Assembly: GCA_026387615.1 (NCBI GenBank)
Contig: JAPLLI010000059.1
Span: 1 to 47,934, forward strand
Direction of reading: 5' to 3'
DNA length: 47,934 bases
Source of the DNA: Nitrospirota bacterium
GTDB lineage: Bacteria; Nitrospirota; Nitrospiria; Nitrospirales; Nitrospiraceae
Part shown: piece after piece, positions 28,847 to 39,744 of the stretch
Position numbering within the stretch: position 1 is the stretch's first letter
Layout: each line of letters starts with the position of its first letter
The notes under the pieces: model-generated
Seen by the model: the letters and a program-made list of their open reading frames with translations, nothing else
Databases searched by the model: none
Told to the model about the DNA's origin: nothing
Position numbers and translations under genes: made by a program

Positions 28847-29392
28847 CTAGAGCTCTACCGGCAACTTCTGCCCGGACTTAAACTCTTTGTACATGACGAG
28901 CAGTCGTCCTGCTTCGATTTTTGTCGGCAAGCGATCCAAGGCGCGGGGCGCAGGACCAGCCACTACCTCGCCGGTCACATCATAGACGCTGCCATGGCAG
29001 GGACACTTGAACCGGCGATCCGTCGCATCCCAATGGTAGCCGCAGCCCAGGTGCGTGCAGAGAGGAGCGAACACCGTGACGGCGCCGTCCGGATGCTTGA
29101 CCGCCCAGACGGCCTTCTGAGTCTTGGCCTCCATGTACCCGTCCCTGGCGATCGTCACATAGTCGAGCTGTGTCGGTTCTCCCTCTTGCAACGTATCGAG
29201 CTGACCGACCTCTACCCACGATTGGGCTCGGCGCTTCAGCGCTGGCGAGATCACATACCCGGCCAGAGGAATCGCGAGCCCGAGCCCGACCAGCCCTGCC
29301 GCCACTCTCGTCACCCAGCAAAAAAACCTCCGCCTCGACCCGACAGGCGTGTGGTCCCCCCCTTCGGCAGGAATTTCCGAATGCTCACTCAC
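28847..29392 (-). CDS. Rieske iron-sulfur protein
   Basis: CTHLGCGYHWDATDRRFKCPCHGSVYD; GTG start at 29392 proposed (GAGGAATAGG upstream), encoding VSEHSEIPAEGGDHT...RRRFFCWVTRVAAGLVGLGLAIP; ORF track extends to 29551. Confidence 0.88.
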   Translation of the reverse strand: MSEHSEIPAEGGDHTPVGSRRRFFCWVTRVAAGLVGLGLAIPLAGYVISPALKRRAQSWVEVGQLDTLQEGEPTQLDYVTIARDGYMEAKTQKAVWAVKHPDGAVTVFAPLCTHLGCGYHWDATDRRFKCPCHGSVYDVTGEVVAGPAPRALDRLPTKIEAGRLLVMYKEFKSGQKLPVEL

Positions 29393-29590
29393 CCTATTCC
29401 TCCATTCATCTTCCAGCGATGCTGATACAGGAGGCTCACCGAGGCCACCTATGCACCGACGACACAAGCCCTGGCGAAGAGCATGAGAGAGAGAAAAAAA
29501 CATCGTACGCCGATCCGTGCAGATGCTACGCGCATGAGGCTCATTCTGCAAGATCGCGTGTGGTCAGTTTTCAGACTAGGCGGCCGTTTT

Positions 29591-29995
29591 TCACTGCGAG
29601 CAGCGCACGAAAATCTCTTCGCAATGGTCCTCGGCTCCCAACCATGCCGGCATCGACTCAAATCGCACATCCGTCACTCGGTCCCCCTCGAGGGTGACGG
29701 TCGCTCGGCAACTATGCGGCACGCTTCGCGCCCCGCTCGACTTCGCGCCAGGGACGGAAAGTTCGACGAGCTCAGCTTCCTCTTGATAGACCAGCGCGGT
29801 CAGCCCTTGGAACAGACTCTCTCGTTTCGGGGCACCGGCACAGCTAAGCAGCTCCTGCTTCGTCTTGCCCTTTAAGACAATCGCCAGCTTTAGGGATGCC
29901 GTTCGATCCTCCGGAACGCCAGCACAGGCAGAAAACGACAGTCCCAGTAACGCCACCAGCCCCAACCTCGCGACTCGGCAGAACGTCCATCTCAT
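29591..29995 (-). CDS. Small lipoprotein, unknown function
   Basis: MRWTFCRVARLGLVALLGLSFSACAGVPEDR lipobox; 4 nt overlap with upstream cytochrome gene. Confidence 0.65.
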   Translation of the reverse strand: MRWTFCRVARLGLVALLGLSFSACAGVPEDRTASLKLAIVLKGKTKQELLSCAGAPKRESLFQGLTALVYQEEAELVELSVPGAKSSGARSVPHSCRATVTLEGDRVTDVRFESMPAWLGAEDHCEEIFVRCSQ

Positions 29996-30369
29996 CGAAG
30001 TCCGCTCCCCATGCCGCCGGTGTGTTCTGGTGCCAGCGTCCTGACATAGGCGAGCGCATCCCAAATCTCGTCGTCGGAGAGTGATTCCCTCCAGGCGCCC
30101 ATCGCGGTATTCGGCTTGCCGTCATGCACACTCTTGAACAACCTCGCATCCAACTTTCCTTGAATGGCCGGGGACGTGAGGTCAGCCACCGGAGGAGTGA
30201 ACTTCATCGGTCCCTCTCCCTTCCCATCGGCCCCATGACAACGGATGCAGATCGTCGAATAGATCACTCTGCCACTGAGCACATCTCGCTCTGGCTGAGA
30301 CTGGTTCAACTCTTTCAAGCCTCCCCCAGCCATCGCCACAACCACAAGGCCGACCAATACAGCGTTCAT
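29992..30369 (-). CDS. Monohaem class I cytochrome c
   Basis: 125 aa; CIRCHGADGKGEGPMKF; WRESLSDDEIWDALAYVRTL. Confidence 0.87.
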   Translation of the reverse strand: MNAVLVGLVVVAMAGGGLKELNQSQPERDVLSGRVIYSTICIRCHGADGKGEGPMKFTPPVADLTSPAIQGKLDARLFKSVHDGKPNTAMGAWRESLSDDEIWDALAYVRTLAPEHTGGMGSGLR

Positions 30370-30659
30370 CGCATCGCCTCCATAAGTCTGGTCCTCTTCC
30401 TTCTCATCTACCGGAACTCTTGCGAGGTGGATGCCAGCCAGTCATGGGAATGAGTATAGCGCAACAACAGTAAAAACACTGCGTTGAGCGAGATGATTTG
30501 ACCGTTGCATCGGCGGATCACCCTAAGTGGCGAGAAAGACCTCGCCGAACATCCCGCCACTGTCGCAAGACGCCACAGGAGAAAAATACTAGAAGCAGGA
30601 CGTTCTCCGCTCCCCCATCGCATCATTGGCCCCTCCCTCGTGCAGCCTGCGCGGCCTCA

Positions 30660-33200
30660 TCAATAGAGGACCTGCCGGTAAAAGATCTTCTTGGCCGCCT
30701 CGGCTGCTCCAACATACCCAACGACGATGCAGAGCAAGGCGACCAGGAACGATGCGGGCAAGGGCACGAACCCCAACGGCACGCGCAACGGCGTATAGAG
30801 CAGCAGCACCGTCAGGCCCACGACCGTGAACGTTGCCACCAGCAGGCCACGGCTCGGCCTGCTGCGCATGAAGGGCCGACGGCTGCGAACGACCAGGACG
30901 ATGACCGAGGCGGAAATCACCGACTCCACAAACCACCCGGTCCTGAATTCCTCGACGCCGGCGTCCAGGAGGAAGAGCAACACGGCAAACGTCAGATAAT
31001 CGAAAACAGAACTCACCAACCCGAACGTGAGCATGAACTTCCGGATGAAGGCGATGTTCCACCGCCTGGGCCGATCGATCAGCTCTTCATCCACACGATC
31101 GCCTGCGATGGTCATTTCCGGAATATCGGTCAGCAGATTCGTCAATAGAATTTGCTTGGGCAGCAGGGGCAGAAATGAGAGAAAGAGCGACGCCCCCGCC
31201 ATGCTGAACATGTTGCCGAAGTTCGCGCTGGTCGCCATGAACACATACTTCAACGTGTTCGCGAAAGTCCGTCGCCCCTCCTGCACTCCCTCGACTAGAA
31301 TGCCCAGATCCTTTTCCAGCAATACGATATCCGCCGCCTCCTTCGCCACGTCCACCGCGCTCTCGACGGATACGCCGACATCCGCCGCATGCAAGGCCGA
31401 GGCATCGTTGATGCCGTCGCCCCCATAGCCGACGACATGACCGGCCTTTCTCAACGCCAGGATGATCCGTTCCTTTTGATTCGGCTCGACCTCGGCAAAC
31501 ACATGGACATCGTTGACACGCGACACCAGCGCTTCGTCGCTCATCTCCCGCAAATCCTCACCGGTCAGCAGATGTCCATTCGATAAACCGATCGCCTGTC
31601 CGACATGAGACGCGACGAGACGATTGTCGCCGGTCACGATCTTCAAGGTCACGCCCAGGCCTCTGAGACGGCCGACCGTCTCCAGCACATCGGCCTTGAT
31701 GGGATCTTCGAACACCAGAAACCCCAAGAACGTCATGCCCGCCTCATCGGCCTTGCTAATGCCCCCTCGCCCTCCCATCTCACGGGAAGCGAGCCCGAGC
31801 ACCCGCCATCCCCGGCTGCCCCATTGCGCCATCTGCGACAGGATGGCCTCCTTCACGGAAGCCAACTCCACCAGCGTGCCGTCTGATGTCTCGGCGGTTG
31901 CACAGACCTCCAGCACATTCGCCAACGCTCCCTTAGTCACCAACAGATGGGTGGTTGGCGTGGCAACGAGCACCGATAATCGTTTGCGGACGAAATCATA
32001 GGGCTCTTCATCCAACTTCCGATAGGGGGACAGATCGAAGGAACGGGCGGTCCGGATGGCTTCGTCGATCGGGTTATGAAACCCGGTTTCGAAACTCGCA
32101 TTGAGCGAACCATGCAGGAGCACCCGCTCGCTCGGCTGCCCCGCGATATCGCAGGCGGCCTTCAGCCGGACGAGCCCTTCAGTCAGGGTTCCGGTCTTAT
32201 CCGAGCAGAACACGGTCATGCTCCCGAAGTTTTCGATCGAGGCCAATCGCTTCACGATCACTTTCCGCTGGGCCATGCGCTTGGCCCCATGGGCCAGATT
32301 GATGCTGATGATGGCCGGCAGCAGCTGCGGAGTGAGGCCGACCGCAAGGGCGAGGGAAAAGAGAAAGGCTTCCAGCACGGGCCGGTCCAGATACACATTG
32401 ACCGCAAAGATGGCGACGACCAGCACGACCGTCACTTCCATGAGGAGATATCCGAATTGTTTGATGCCCCGCTCAAACTCCGTCTCGGGCGGCCTGAGTT
32501 GCAACCGGCCCGAGACCTTCCCGAATTCCGTGTCCGACCCGATATGCGCCACCACCGCCTGGCCGGTTCCGCTGACGACATGGGTTCCGAGAAAGAGACT
32601 ATTCGTCCGTCCAGCCATCGGAATGTCGGCAGGCAAGACGCCGCAGACTTTCTCGACCGGGTAGGTTTCGCCCGTGAGCGTCGCCTCATCCACGAACAGA
32701 TCTTTCGATTCGAGCAGCAGGCAATCGCCGGGAACCGTGTCACCCGCTCTGAGCAGCACGACATCCCCCGGCACGACCTCCTCAACCGGCACAGGGACCA
32801 GGCTCCCGTCGCGCCACACGTCCGCTTTGATCTGCACGATCGCCAGCAGGCTGGCCACCGCGTGATTCGCGCTCCGTTCCTGCCAGAACCCGAGCAGGCC
32901 GCTCACGAGCACGATCAGCAGAATGATCGCCGTGTCGGTCCGGTCCGCCAGGAAGAAGGCCAGCCCCGCGGCGACCAGGAGAATGAGGATGATCGGACTG
33001 GTGAATTGCCGGAACAACAGCTCATAGGTGGACAACCGGCTCTTCGGCTTCAACCGCAGATGGGCATCGCGCAAATGGCGTCGCCGCGCCTCATCGCCGG
33101 AGAGTCCCTGGGGGGCCGTCTCCAGCTGCTGCAGCACCTCGGTCGATGGGCAACTCCAAAAACTCCACGCGTGAACCATTGAAAGAGAGCTCCTCTTCAA
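30660..33200 (-). CDS. mgtA: Magnesium-transporting P-type ATPase (MgtA/MgtB-like)
   Basis: 846 aa; CSDKTGTLTEG, GDGINDASALHAADVGVSVESAVDVAKEAADIVLLEKDLGIL, TGETYPVEK. Confidence 0.9.
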   Translation of the reverse strand: MKRSSLSMVHAWSFWSCPSTEVLQQLETAPQGLSGDEARRRHLRDAHLRLKPKSRLSTYELLFRQFTSPIILILLVAAGLAFFLADRTDTAIILLIVLVSGLLGFWQERSANHAVASLLAIVQIKADVWRDGSLVPVPVEEVVPGDVVLLRAGDTVPGDCLLLESKDLFVDEATLTGETYPVEKVCGVLPADIPMAGRTNSLFLGTHVVSGTGQAVVAHIGSDTEFGKVSGRLQLRPPETEFERGIKQFGYLLMEVTVVLVVAIFAVNVYLDRPVLEAFLFSLALAVGLTPQLLPAIISINLAHGAKRMAQRKVIVKRLASIENFGSMTVFCSDKTGTLTEGLVRLKAACDIAGQPSERVLLHGSLNASFETGFHNPIDEAIRTARSFDLSPYRKLDEEPYDFVRKRLSVLVATPTTHLLVTKGALANVLEVCATAETSDGTLVELASVKEAILSQMAQWGSRGWRVLGLASREMGGRGGISKADEAGMTFLGFLVFEDPIKADVLETVGRLRGLGVTLKIVTGDNRLVASHVGQAIGLSNGHLLTGEDLREMSDEALVSRVNDVHVFAEVEPNQKERIILALRKAGHVVGYGGDGINDASALHAADVGVSVESAVDVAKEAADIVLLEKDLGILVEGVQEGRRTFANTLKYVFMATSANFGNMFSMAGASLFLSFLPLLPKQILLTNLLTDIPEMTIAGDRVDEELIDRPRRWNIAFIRKFMLTFGLVSSVFDYLTFAVLLFLLDAGVEEFRTGWFVESVISASVIVLVVRSRRPFMRSRPSRGLLVATFTVVGLTVLLLYTPLRVPLGFVPLPASFLVALLCIVVGYVGAAEAAKKIFYRQVLY

Positions 33201-33212
33201 GCAGGCTAGGGC

Positions 33213-33740
33213 TCAAGCATTCAGCAACTTGGCCATGCTCCAGACCAACAGCAACGAATACACGCTGCCGAAAAACCAGGGAAAGCTGATGGCGCGATGG
33301 GCCCACCATTGACGATGCCGGCGAAACGCCCAGTTCGGCTCAAACACCCTCGGCTCGTTCCGTTGGTCCTCGATCGGCTGCCGAGTCTCATGCAGCCGGT
33401 AAAGGCTGGTCACCAGCTGTTCCGCATCCCACGCAGGGTCCTGCTCGATACCCCTCAATCGCCATTCCCACAGAGCGTTCTGACCTGATAACCGGCCGAG
33501 CACGATCGCCATTTGGAGGCAGAGCAGAACCCCGAAGATGCAGAGCAGCACGATCAGCACAGTAAAGGACAAGGCCAGGGACTCCCGCGACAGGATCAAC
33601 CCGATCACCGCCACAAAAATGGAATGGGCCGTGAGGTAGTCGGAGAGCATCGTGTGATAGTCCCGTACCCCGGAGGTCCAGAGGGTGAGGAGATGCTCAT
33701 AGGTTGAATCGAGACCGGTTTTGCCTGCTTGCTGCATCAT
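33213..33740 (-). CDS. Small membrane protein of unknown function
   Basis: MMQQAGKTGLDSTYEHLLTLWTSGVRDYHTMLSDYLTAHSIFVAVIGLILSRES; predicted TM segments; start placed after the xfp stop. Confidence 0.6.
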   Translation of the reverse strand: MMQQAGKTGLDSTYEHLLTLWTSGVRDYHTMLSDYLTAHSIFVAVIGLILSRESLALSFTVLIVLLCIFGVLLCLQMAIVLGRLSGQNALWEWRLRGIEQDPAWDAEQLVTSLYRLHETRQPIEDQRNEPRVFEPNWAFRRHRQWWAHRAISFPWFFGSVYSLLLVWSMAKLLNA

Positions 33741-33747
33741 GGGCCTT

Positions 33748-36120
33748 TCATCCACGGAATGATGGCCATCGCCAATGACGAATCTCTGGCAGATCGTCGC
33801 CATGCTCCGAAATATACTGCGTATGCTCAATGAGTTTTTCCCCGAGCGCTTGCTTGGCAGAGGCAGCCCGCGCCCCCAGCTGAGGTAGCCGGTCGATCAC
33901 ATCGCCGGCCAGATGGAACCGGTCGAGATCGTTCATGACTGTCATATCGAACGGGGTGGTGGTGGTCCCTTCTTCCTTATATCCTCGCACATGCAAATTC
34001 TTATGGTTCGTCCGGCGATAGGTCAGGCGATGGATCAGCCAGGGATAGCCATGAAACGCGAAGATGATCGGCTTATCGGACGTGAACAACCTGTCGAACT
34101 CCTGATCGCTCAAGCCGTGAGGGTGCTCACGCTGCGGTTGGAGCTTCATCAAGTCCACCACATTAATCACCCGGATCTTGAGGCGAGGGAAAAAGCCCCT
34201 GAGCAATTCGACGGCGGCCAATGTTTCCAACGTCGGCACGTCGCCGCAGCAGGCCATCACGACATCCGGCTCACCGCCCCGGTCGTTGCTGGCCCAGGGC
34301 CAGATGCCAAGGCCGGCGGCGCAATGCGTGATCGCGGCATCCATGTTCAACCATTGGGGCCCCGGTTGCTTGCCGGCCACAATCACGTTCACGTAGTTGC
34401 GACTGCGCAAACAATGATCCGTGATAGACAAGAGGGTGTTCGCGTCCGGCGGAAGATAGACCCGGATGACCTCGGCTTTTTTGTTCACCACATGATCGAT
34501 GAACCCAGGATCCTGGTGGCTGAACCCGTTGTGATCCTGCCGCCACACATGCGACGACAAGAGATAATTCAAGGAGGCAATCGGCCGCCGCCAGGGAATC
34601 CGATTGGAGACTTTGAGCCACTTGGCATGCTGATTGAACATCGAGTCGACGATATGGATAAAGGCTTCATAACAGGAGAACAGGCCGTGGCGGCCCGTCA
34701 AGAGATAGCCTTCGAGCCAGCCTTCGCACTGATGCTCGCTCAACATCTCCATCACGCGGCCATCCGGCGCTACATGATCATCGCCGGGGATGATCGCGGC
34801 CGTCGAGCATCGGTTCGTCACCTCGAACAGGGCGCCCCATCGGTTCGAGGCCGTCTCGTCCGGGCTGAACACGCGAAAATTATTGGAATTGGCTTTCGCC
34901 ACGTCACGGATAAACTCGCCCTGGACACGAGTGGCCTCACTATCCACCGCGCCGGGTCTCTGCACGTTCACCGCATAATTGCGAAAATCCGGCAGGCGCA
35001 GGTCCTGCAGCAAGAGGCCGCCATTGGCATGAGGATTGGCGCTCATGCGAAAGGGGCCGGTCGGCGCCAGATCCGCCAGCTCAGGCATGAGCTTGCCGGT
35101 CTTGCCGAAGAGCTCACCTGGTTTGTAACTCTTCATCCAGGTCTCAAGAATTCTGATGTGGCCTGGCTTGGCCATCTCACCCATCGGCACCTGATGTGAG
35201 CGGAAGGTCCCTTCCGTCCTCTTCCCATCCACAACCTTCGGCCCGGTCCAGCCCTTCGGCGAACGCAGGATGATCATCGGCCACCGGGGCCGCTTGCTAA
35301 ATCCCTTCGTCCGCGCCGCCCGCTGAATCTTCTTGATGTCCGCCACGACCTTGTCGAGGGTGGCGGCCATCTGTTGATGCATCCCGGCGGGATCGTCGCC
35401 CTCGACGAAATAGGGACGGTAGCCATACCCGACAAACAACGATGCCAACTCGTCATGCGGAAGCCGGGACAGCACCGTGGGGCCGGCAATCTTGTACCCG
35501 TTCAGATGCAGGATCGGCAGCACGGCGCCGTCCCGCACAGGATTCAGAAACTTGTTCGAATGCCAGCTGGTCGCCAGCGGACCGGTTTCCGCCTCCCCGT
35601 CGCCCACGACGCAGGCCACGAACAGGTCAGGATTGTCGAACGCCGCGCCGAACGCATGCGACAGCGAATAGCCCAACTCGCCGCCCTCATGAATAGACCC
35701 CGGTGTCTCCGGCGAGACGTGACTCGGGATGCCGCCAGGAAAAGAGAACTGTTTGAACAGGCGCTTCATTCCCTGTTCATCTTGCGAGATATTCGGATAA
35801 ACCTCGCTATAGGTGCCTTCAAGATACGCGTTCGCCACCAACCCTGGTCCGCCATGGCCTGGCCCTGTGACATACAGGACGTTCAGATCATAGGTCTTGA
35901 TCATACGGTTCAAATGGACATAGACGAAGTTCAGCCCCGGCGTCGTACCCCAGTGACCCAACAGGCGCGGCTTGATATGGGCCAGCGTGAGCGGCTTCTT
36001 CAATAACGGATTATCGTAGAGATAGATCTGCCCCACGGACAAATAATTCGCCGCCCGCCAGTAGGCATGGATCTTTCTCAGCAGATCTGGACTCAGCGGC
36101 TTCTGCTTGGTCTGGGGCAT
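33748..36120 (-). CDS. xfp: Phosphoketolase (XFP family)
   Basis: 790 aa; [80 protein letters not shown]. Confidence 0.95.
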   Translation of the reverse strand: MPQTKQKPLSPDLLRKIHAYWRAANYLSVGQIYLYDNPLLKKPLTLAHIKPRLLGHWGTTPGLNFVYVHLNRMIKTYDLNVLYVTGPGHGGPGLVANAYLEGTYSEVYPNISQDEQGMKRLFKQFSFPGGIPSHVSPETPGSIHEGGELGYSLSHAFGAAFDNPDLFVACVVGDGEAETGPLATSWHSNKFLNPVRDGAVLPILHLNGYKIAGPTVLSRLPHDELASLFVGYGYRPYFVEGDDPAGMHQQMAATLDKVVADIKKIQRAARTKGFSKRPRWPMIILRSPKGWTGPKVVDGKRTEGTFRSHQVPMGEMAKPGHIRILETWMKSYKPGELFGKTGKLMPELADLAPTGPFRMSANPHANGGLLLQDLRLPDFRNYAVNVQRPGAVDSEATRVQGEFIRDVAKANSNNFRVFSPDETASNRWGALFEVTNRCSTAAIIPGDDHVAPDGRVMEMLSEHQCEGWLEGYLLTGRHGLFSCYEAFIHIVDSMFNQHAKWLKVSNRIPWRRPIASLNYLLSSHVWRQDHNGFSHQDPGFIDHVVNKKAEVIRVYLPPDANTLLSITDHCLRSRNYVNVIVAGKQPGPQWLNMDAAITHCAAGLGIWPWASNDRGGEPDVVMACCGDVPTLETLAAVELLRGFFPRLKIRVINVVDLMKLQPQREHPHGLSDQEFDRLFTSDKPIIFAFHGYPWLIHRLTYRRTNHKNLHVRGYKEEGTTTTPFDMTVMNDLDRFHLAGDVIDRLPQLGARAASAKQALGEKLIEHTQYISEHGDDLPEIRHWRWPSFRG

Positions 36121-36162
36121 TGATTCCTCGTGATAATGAACGACGCGACGACCCGTTTCACC

Positions 36163-37374
36163 TTATTGCTCCTGATCGAGTAGCAGCCGGACAGAACGGG
36201 CGATCTGGCTCTCCTCATCCGTGTGGATAACGCGCACCGTGACGCCACATCCCTCCTTCGAAATGATCCCGGCATCCGCTGCGTTGGGAGCCTCATCCAC
36301 CACCACGCCAAGGAACCCCAGTCCTTCGCAGATCCGCGACCGGATGACCGATGAATGTTCACCGATCCCGCCGCTAAAGACGAGCGTGTCCAGTCCGCCC
36401 AGGGCCGCAGCAAACGCGCCGATCCACTTCTTAGCCTGGTAACAAAAAAGCGCCACAGCTTCCGCGGCGCGCGGATCATGCCGTTCGCTCGCCAAGAGAT
36501 CCCGCAGATCGGAACTAGTCTCCGACAGGCCCAGCAATCCCGATTGCCGATTGACCATCGTATGGAATTGCTCGACGGTCATCCCCTCCGTTCTCGACAA
36601 ATAGGCGACCAGCCCTGGGTCGAGATCGCCAGAACGGGTGCTCATCGGCAATCCGGATGTGGGCGTAAACCCCATGCTCGTGTCGATGCTCTGGCCCGCT
36701 CGTACCGCCGCCATGCTCGCCCCATTGCCCAGATGAGCCAGGATGACCAGGCCCTGCGCCTCATGAGGCGCGAGACGCCCGAGTTCCTCCATCAAGTAGG
36801 CATAGGACAGGCCGTGAAACCCGTAGCGCTGCACGCCGGACGCCTCGTACCGTCTGGGGATCGGCAAAAGACGCGCGACGCGCGGCATGCCGCGATGAAA
36901 GGCAGTGTCAAAACAGGCCACTTGCAGAAGCGTTGGATACCGTTGTCCGAACGCCTCGATCAACTCAATCTCGGCCGGCAAATGTTCCGGGTCATAGGGG
37001 CTCAGCCGACGCAGTTCATCCATGACCTCCTGAGTGAGGCGCTGCGGCTCGCGATAGCGAGGCCCCCCCTGCACCACGCGATGCCCGATGGCCACAAGCT
37101 CTGCGCGCGGGATCTGCTGTTCCAGCCAGGCCATGAGCGGTTCGAGACAGTCCTTGTGATGCGCAAGCTGCAGCATCCTGCGCTCGCTGGTTCCCCCCGC
37201 CAGGTCCGTGAGGGTCATGCTTCCCCCGGGAAGCCCGATTCGATCGACCAGGCAGGACAGCACAGGAGTCAGAAGAGGAGCAACGTGGAAGAGGGAACAC
37301 TTGAGGCTCGATGAGCCTCCATTGATGGTCAGGATGAAGCCCTGTGACTGGTGGGAGGGATCGCGCAGACTCAC
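36163..37374 (-). CDS. ackA: Acetate kinase
   Basis: 403 aa; NGGSSSLKCSLF, GHRVVQGG, FDTAFHRGMP, HLGNGASMAAVRAG, DTSMGFTPTSGLPMSTRSGDLDP. Confidence 0.94.
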   Translation of the reverse strand: MSLRDPSHQSQGFILTINGGSSSLKCSLFHVAPLLTPVLSCLVDRIGLPGGSMTLTDLAGGTSERRMLQLAHHKDCLEPLMAWLEQQIPRAELVAIGHRVVQGGPRYREPQRLTQEVMDELRRLSPYDPEHLPAEIELIEAFGQRYPTLLQVACFDTAFHRGMPRVARLLPIPRRYEASGVQRYGFHGLSYAYLMEELGRLAPHEAQGLVILAHLGNGASMAAVRAGQSIDTSMGFTPTSGLPMSTRSGDLDPGLVAYLSRTEGMTVEQFHTMVNRQSGLLGLSETSSDLRDLLASERHDPRAAEAVALFCYQAKKWIGAFAAALGGLDTLVFSGGIGEHSSVIRSRICEGLGFLGVVVDEAPNAADAGIISKEGCGVTVRVIHTDEESQIARSVRLLLDQEQ

Positions 37375-37512
37375 AGCGCCTCTCGATCGGCCTGTGAGGA
37401 AATCATTTCAGCCCATATGGGTTTCACTACACGGCACGTCAAGAGCAAGACGGCCACCGCCCCGCAGAATAGTCGCACGATAGCACGGCTGAAACGTTTC
37501 GCCACCATCAGG

Positions 37513-37989
37513 CTAACTCCACGTCGAATGGATCCAGTCGCCCACGTAATGCGTGATCGTGATCACGCTCACGCCAATGACCACATGCTCCGCAATCACG
37601 TTCCAAGCCGGAATCTGCTGGGCTCGCGCCAAGAAATAGCTCAGCACTGCGAGCAGCATGAAACCCCATCCCACGCTCACCGTCATGGCCTCTTCTAGCG
37701 GCAACAAGAGCACCGGCACGACAAAGGTCAGCGCGATCAAAAACTTGGCGGCAAAGGTGGCAAGGGTGGCTTCCCAGATTTCAGACGCGGCCCCGTTGTT
37801 CTTAGACTCCTCTGCGATATGGATGCCCAGCGCGTCGGAGAGGGCATCGGCCACCGCGATGGTCACAATACCGCCGATCACCGCAAGCCTTGAATGAGTC
37901 CCGGCATGCAATCCGACCATGAGGCCGAGCGTCGTAATCACCCCGGACGTCAACCCGAAGCTGAAACCGGTCTTGAGCGATTGTTTCAT
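37513..37989 (-). CDS. VIT/CCC1-like membrane protein
   Basis: 158 aa; GFSFGLTSGVITTLGLMVGLHAGT...VADALSDALGIHIAEES. Confidence 0.75.
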   Translation of the reverse strand: MKQSLKTGFSFGLTSGVITTLGLMVGLHAGTHSRLAVIGGIVTIAVADALSDALGIHIAEESKNNGAASEIWEATLATFAAKFLIALTFVVPVLLLPLEEAMTVSVGWGFMLLAVLSYFLARAQQIPAWNVIAEHVVIGVSVITITHYVGDWIHSTWS

Positions 37990-38639
37990 CGTGAACAGCT
38001 AGTCCTCTGGCCTCCGGCGACACAGCCAATGAGCCAGGCTGCCACCTCCTTCACCAGCCTGTCGGCCGCCCGGTTTGCGGCAACCGCCCCACCATAGGCA
38101 TCGTCGGGCGATGCGGCTTCGACCACTTCGAACAGGCGAGTGCCCTGCACCAGATAGTCCGGGAGCTTGATGATTTGCATCCGCAGCGACAGGCGCACCT
38201 CACTCGGCTTCTGCAGAAATAGCTGTATCAATTCCACCTGGTCGATATCCACGCGATGGTCGCCGCGCACGGATGTCGGCATCGACACAATCGCTCGCCA
38301 CTGTCCTGCTTGCTCCAAGGCCTGAACCAATAGGGGGGTCAACATCCTGGCCGGAGGTTCTGCCCATTGATGGGTCGCATAATAGCTGACTTCATAGGGC
38401 CGCTGCCGATAGGCCATCTGCGGCGTCTCGAACCCTGGCTGTGCCACCGGCACGTTCACGACGAGAGTCCCGGCTCCTGATTTCCCTTCAGGGGCCATCG
38501 CCCTTTCTGCCGAGCGGTCCAGGCTCAAGGTAAACGTATGGATCGGCCGCTCTTCACGCGGCAATGACAGACAGCCGGCCAGCGCCAGCGAAACAATCCC
38601 CACGCCCATCACCCTGCATAGCCGTACGGGCACCCGCAT
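37986..38639 (-). CDS. ABC-type transport auxiliary lipoprotein (PqiC/Mla-associated)
   Basis: 217 aa; lipobox LALAGCLSL; YRQRPYEVSYYATHQWAEPPARMLTPLLVQALEQAGQWRAIV. Confidence 0.78.
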   Translation of the reverse strand: MRVPVRLCRVMGVGIVSLALAGCLSLPREERPIHTFTLSLDRSAERAMAPEGKSGAGTLVVNVPVAQPGFETPQMAYRQRPYEVSYYATHQWAEPPARMLTPLLVQALEQAGQWRAIVSMPTSVRGDHRVDIDQVELIQLFLQKPSEVRLSLRMQIIKLPDYLVQGTRLFEVVEAASPDDAYGGAVAANRAADRLVKEVAAWLIGCVAGGQRTSCSR

Positions 38640-38642
38640 CGG

Positions 38643-39605
38643 TTACTCTCCTGGTCCTCGCTGGGGCGGCATCGTTCCCCGCACGAGCGCACTCGGTTCC
38701 TGCTCCAACTGACGCGCCACTCGTTGCAGCGTCCCTGTAAGCGCCCGGAGCTCCGTCACCAAGGCACCGGTCTCGCTCAAGGTCTGTCTGGTAAACTGCT
38801 CAATGTCCGGGCGGCTGTCCTGCAGGGCCGATCTCACGGACCTGCCCGTACGAGCCATTTCTTCGGTCATGACCTGGAGCGCCGCAGCACTTTTATTCAC
38901 TCGCTCCAGCAAGGCGGGCATCTGCTGATTCAGCGTCTCGGTCATCCTCGCAACGTGCTCCGCCGCCTGCGAAGCGCTGACCAGTCCCTGATCGACCCCT
39001 GCGCTCCGCGCGGCCACTGTCTGCGTCAACGCGGAAAGATCTTTGAGTATCTGCCTGAGCGAAGCCTGATTCTCTTCATCCAGCACCGCCGTCGCATTCT
39101 GACTGAATGTATTCACGTTGGCGAGCAGCTTCGTCAGGCCCTGATCAGAGAGTAGGCGTGAGATCGCCATGTCGAGACGAAAAAATAACGAGGGTCCTGT
39201 CCGGATGACCGGATATTCCTGCCCCGGCTCCGCCACCAGAGCCGGGGCCTCTCGACTGCCGCCCTGCAGATTGACCGTGGCCAGGCCTGTCAGCCCTTGC
39301 GTTTCGAGCAACGCGACCGTATCAATTTTGACCGGGGTGGCATGCAGAATATCGAGGGTGAGCCGGACCTCTTCTGAATTGTCCGGATTCAACTGGATAT
39401 CTTTCACCCGCCCGACCTCGACCCCCCGATATTTCACCGTAGAATTGACGCTCAAGCCTGCGACAGACTCCCGCATGTAGCCATAGTACCGGTCATAGAC
39501 CCCGCGGTAATCGGACTTCCCCAGCCAGAACACGACCAGCAGGGTCGCCACCCCCAAGACTGCGACAAAGGCCCCGACGAGAACATAATTAACTTTCGGT
39601 TCCAT
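38643..39605 (-). CDS. MlaD/MCE-family protein
   Basis: 320 aa; NYVLVGAFVAVLGVATLLVVFWLG...GLSVNSTVKYRGVEVGRVKDIQLNPDN. Confidence 0.9.
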   Translation of the reverse strand: MEPKVNYVLVGAFVAVLGVATLLVVFWLGKSDYRGVYDRYYGYMRESVAGLSVNSTVKYRGVEVGRVKDIQLNPDNSEEVRLTLDILHATPVKIDTVALLETQGLTGLATVNLQGGSREAPALVAEPGQEYPVIRTGPSLFFRLDMAISRLLSDQGLTKLLANVNTFSQNATAVLDEENQASLRQILKDLSALTQTVAARSAGVDQGLVSASQAAEHVARMTETLNQQMPALLERVNKSAAALQVMTEEMARTGRSVRSALQDSRPDIEQFTRQTLSETGALVTELRALTGTLQRVARQLEQEPSALVRGTMPPQRGPGE

Positions 39606-39633
39606 CCGAGGATCCTTCCGTATCGCGGCTGTC

Positions 39634-39723
39634 TATCTGGTCTATCAGGTCCGTCAAGTCTGTCAGGTCGATTTAGTCAGCCGATCCGGATCAACCAGAA
39701 AAACCAGATAGACCGGATAGGCC
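39634..39723. repeat. Period-9 inverted-arm intercistronic element (E8)
   Basis: TATCTGGTC TATCAGGTC CGTCAAGTC TGTCAGGTC GATTTAGTC ... GGATCAACC AGAAAAACC AGATAGACC GGATAGGCC; IR GTCTATCTGGT 39631-39641 / ACCAGATAGAC 39703-39713. Confidence 0.85.
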
Positions 39724-39744
39724 AGACACAGACCACCTCACGTT

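Noticed and set aside
36121-36162. Possible heptamer-like tract (CGTGATAATGAACGACGCGACGACCCGTTTCACC) between ackA and xfp
   Set aside because: Periodicity too weak and no clear inverted arm; not counted as a member.
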